Shown: positions 61,986 through 64,000 of the stretch, one piece after another
Layout: every line of letters begins with the position of its first letter
Position numbering within the stretch: the first letter of the stretch is position 1
Source: Neotamlana laminarinivorans
Lineage (GTDB): Bacteria > Bacteroidota > Bacteroidia > Flavobacteriales > Flavobacteriaceae
Direction of reading: 5' to 3'
Assembly (NCBI RefSeq): GCF_020523925.1
Contig: NZ_JAJAPW010000001.1
Span: 682,001-746,000, forward strand
DNA length: 64,000 nucleotides
Position numbers and translations under genes: made by a program
The notes under the pieces: model-generated
Database searches by the model: none
What the model was told of the DNA's origin: nothing
The model's input: the letters and a program-made list of their open reading frames with translations, nothing else

Positions 61986-64000
61986 TTAATAAACAACAAT
62001 TTCATCCAACATAAGTTTAGATGCTACATCTTTGCAGTGGTGTTCTTTTGGAATTGGATTAACACGCTTAGCTTTTATTTTTAAAAATTTTACGGAAGTT
62101 GCTTTAAAACTTAAGTTACTTTCTATCTTATTTCTTCCCTGTGTATGGCTAATTTTTAGCTGATTTAAATTAGATAAACTGGAATAATCTTTACCGTTTA
62201 AACTGCCTAAAACCTCTATGTTTTCTGGTGAATATACACAGCCAATAGTAAATCTTAACCACGTAATATCAACGTGACTTACTTCCGTTTCTTCTTTAAA
62301 GTTTAAAACAGCCTCAAAATCGTCATTAATTGTAACCCAATTTTCGTTGTATTTTACCAATTTAGCATAATTTAAATCGGTTAATTTTTGCCTATTTGCA
62401 TTTGAATTACCTTTTGAAATGATTTTAAGTTTGGCATCACACCCCTTATGAATAGGAAATTTTTGCTGAGATATATTGGCAACTTGAGTATTATTTTTAT
62501 AGGCTGTCGCTTTTACAGTTTTAGTTTCTTTTAAAACAAATGGGGTTGTGTATTTAATTGAAGCTTCTGTAGGAAGTGAACCATCAGTGGTATAATAAAT
62601 ATCTAAACCATCAACTTCGGTTTCTAATGAAACTTCAATTTCTTGCGCTTTTGGATGCCCTTCATGGTTTATTTTAACATTAAAAGCACTAGTTGCATAT
62701 CGTGTTTCTTGAGCTTCTAGCTTTTTAAACTGATATAGTAAACGCTCTATAAAATTATCCCAGTTTTGCAATTTTTGGCTAGTCCATCCATTTTCAGCAA
62801 CGGCATATAAACGAGGAAACGTCATATAGGTTAACTTGCTCCAATCGCTTATAGATTCGGTCCATAAATTCCCTTGAACACCTAATATATGTTTCGCGTC
62901 ATCAATTGTTAAACTATCTGAAATAACTTTGTAATTATAAGTATCTTTTAAAAAACTATGCGAATACCCAAGATTTGGCTCTAAGTCGTCATCACCTTGC
63001 TTTAAATCTAAATAACAGTATTTAAAAGGTGTCATAACCACATCATGCCCTTGTTTAGCAGCAGCAATACCACCTTTTTCGCCACGCCAAGACATAACAG
63101 TTGCATTTGGAGCTAAACCACCTTCTAAAATTTCGTCCCAGCCAATCATATTTTTGCCATGGGCATTAATATTTTTTTCAACACGTTTTATAAAATAACT
63201 TTGCAATTCATGCATATTTGCTAAGTTTTCATCCTTCATGAGTTGTTTACAGTTCAGATCGTTTTTCCATGCATCTTTATTACATTCGTCTCCTCCAATA
63301 TGTATGTATTTATACGGAAAAAGATCCATAACTTCGGTTAAAACACCTTCAATAAATTGGTATGTTTTTTCCTTTGCAGGGCAATAAGTATTGTTATTTA
63401 CAATTCCTCCTGTTGCCACATAAAATGGTTGTTTGGCACATGAAATTTCAGGATAAGCCGTTATGGCTGCCATGGAATGCCCTGGCATATCTATTTCTGG
63501 AATAATCTCTATCTGTAGTTGTTTTGCGTAAGCTACAATTTCTTTTATGTCCTCTTGTGTATAAAAACCGCCATATGTGGCTTTCTCTCCTGGTTTTTGT
63601 TTAGGTCTGCCCCACCAATTAGATACCGTTTCGTCTGTGGTATTATAATCTACTCGCCATGCACCTACCTCGGTTAATTTTGGGAATTTTTTAATTTCAA
63701 TTCGCCAACCTTGATCGTCTGCTAAATGCCAATGAAACCGGTTTAATTTAAGCTCTGACATAAAATCTAAAACTTCCTTAATTTTTTCTTTATCAAAAAA
63801 GTGTCGAGACACATCTAACATATAGCCGCGCCATTTAAACTCAGGTTCATCATTAATAGTTACTACTGGAATACCCCATTCTATATTTTCTGGCGCATTT
63901 ATATTATGAAATGATGGCGGAAAAAGTTGTTTTAAAGTTTGTAAACCATAGAAAAAACCTTGCTCTTGTGATGCTTTTAATATAATTTTTTCTTGACTGA
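61986..64000 (-). CDS. beta-N-acetylhexosaminidase, GH20 (N-terminus beyond window)
   Basis: The frame runs open to the right edge of the window, so the N-terminal part is missing; an internal ATG at 63821 is not the start. The last visible residues upstream, PEFKWRGYMLDVSRHFF, open the GH20 barrel. The catalytic Asp-Glu pair is in HIGGDECNKDAW, with MSWRGEKGG and WTSQKLQNWDNF further on. A chitobiase-like C-terminal module (YYTTDGSLPTE) and a final discoidin-like beta sandwich follow. It removes terminal GlcNAc or GalNAc from glycans, in the periplasm or outside. Confidence 0.94.
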   Translation of the reverse strand, partial: SQEKIILKASQEQGFFYGLQTLKQLFPPSFHNINAPENIEWGIPVVTINDEPEFKWRGYMLDVSRHFFDKEKIKEVLDFMSELKLNRFHWHLADDQGWRIEIKKFPKLTEVGAWRVDYNTTDETVSNWWGRPKQKPGEKATYGGFYTQEDIKEIVAYAKQLQIEIIPEIDMPGHSMAAITAYPEISCAKQPFYVATGGIVNNNTYCPAKEKTYQFIEGVLTEVMDLFPYKYIHIGGDECNKDAWKNDLNCKQLMKDENLANMHELQSYFIKRVEKNINAHGKNMIGWDEILEGGLAPNATVMSWRGEKGGIAAAKQGHDVVMTPFKYCYLDLKQGDDDLEPNLGYSHSFLKDTYNYKVISDSLTIDDAKHILGVQGNLWTESISDWSKLTYMTFPRLYAVAENGWTSQKLQNWDNFIERLLYQFKKLEAQETRYATSAFNVKINHEGHPKAQEIEVSLETEVDGLDIYYTTDGSLPTEASIKYTTPFVLKETKTVKATAYKNNTQVANISQQKFPIHKGCDAKLKIISKGNSNANRQKLTDLNYAKLVKYNENWVTINDDFEAVLNFKEETEVSHVDITWLRFTIGCVYSPENIEVLGSLNGKDYSSLSNLNQLKISHTQGRNKIESNLSFKATSVKFLKIKAKRVNPIPKEHHCKDVASKLMLDEIVVY

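Noticed and set aside
1-64000. tRNA, rRNA, CRISPR arrays, prophage or insertion-sequence transposases
   Set aside because: None was seen on either strand by eye; a covariance-model search would be needed to exclude small structured RNAs fully.

Overview
The window reads as chromosomal DNA of a gliding, aerobic member of the Flavobacteriaceae (Bacteroidota). The evidence is strongly AT-rich DNA, start codons without Shine-Dalgarno sequences, promoter -7 boxes of the Bacteroidota type (TAnnTTTG), gliding genes gldF and gldG, a type IX secretion (T9SS) PorP/SprF gene with two OmpA partners, a T9SS-sorted surface protein, cobalamin-dependent ribonucleotide reductase, and paired GSIII and GSII glutamine synthetases. 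No genus can be named safely. I saw no tRNA, rRNA, CRISPR array, prophage or transposase.

Layout. 1-4.4 kb: end of a PorP/SprF gene and two paralogous OmpA/beta-propeller lipid-envelope proteins. 4.5-12 kb: purC, phoH, a SAM hydrolase, a small monooxygenase, gldF, a BamE-like gene of unknown role, gldG and dnaN. 12.1-21 kb: a lipoprotein, a leucine-rich T9SS-secreted protein, two related exported proteins, and a LytTR response regulator with its large sensor kinase. 21-28 kb: a TolC/MFP/RND efflux operon that ends in a nonsense-mutated small gene and a DUF2892 membrane protein. 28-33 kb: pncB, pncA and cytochrome bd oxidase. 33-42 kb: envelope proteins, an M28 peptidase, a thioredoxin-like protein, a kinase/regulator pair, pyrF and prfA. 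42-53 kb: nrdJ, DUF3078, purM, PAP2, GSIII, GSII and a Na/Ca exchanger. 53-55 kb: BlaI and M56 metallopeptidase. 55.6-60.5 kb: a sulfur/persulfide locus led by a Crp/Fnr regulator. 60.5-64 kb: a beta-helix lipoprotein and a partial GH20 hexosaminidase.

How the genes work together. The strongest unexpected signal is regulatory. Five promoters (the Crp/Fnr gene itself, tauE-like, the persulfide dioxygenase operon, the RND efflux operon and cytochrome bd) each carry a palindrome close to TGTAAC-N4-GTTACA. In every case its centre is exactly 33 bp from the centre of a -7 box and 55-58 bp from the start codon. I read this as a Crp/Fnr regulon joining reactive-sulfur detoxification, sulfur-anion transport, efflux and a sulfide-tolerant oxidase. 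It resembles the staphylococcal cst system in gene content but has a Crp/Fnr protein with three clustered cysteines in place of CstR.

A second, independent signal is a shared 21-bp-period direct repeat upstream of two secreted-protein genes next to the LytTR system, each centred 48 bp from an identical TTATTTTG box. A third is a pair of tandem palindromes covering the blaI promoter. Three copies of an interspersed palindromic repeat occupy intergenic or leader positions.
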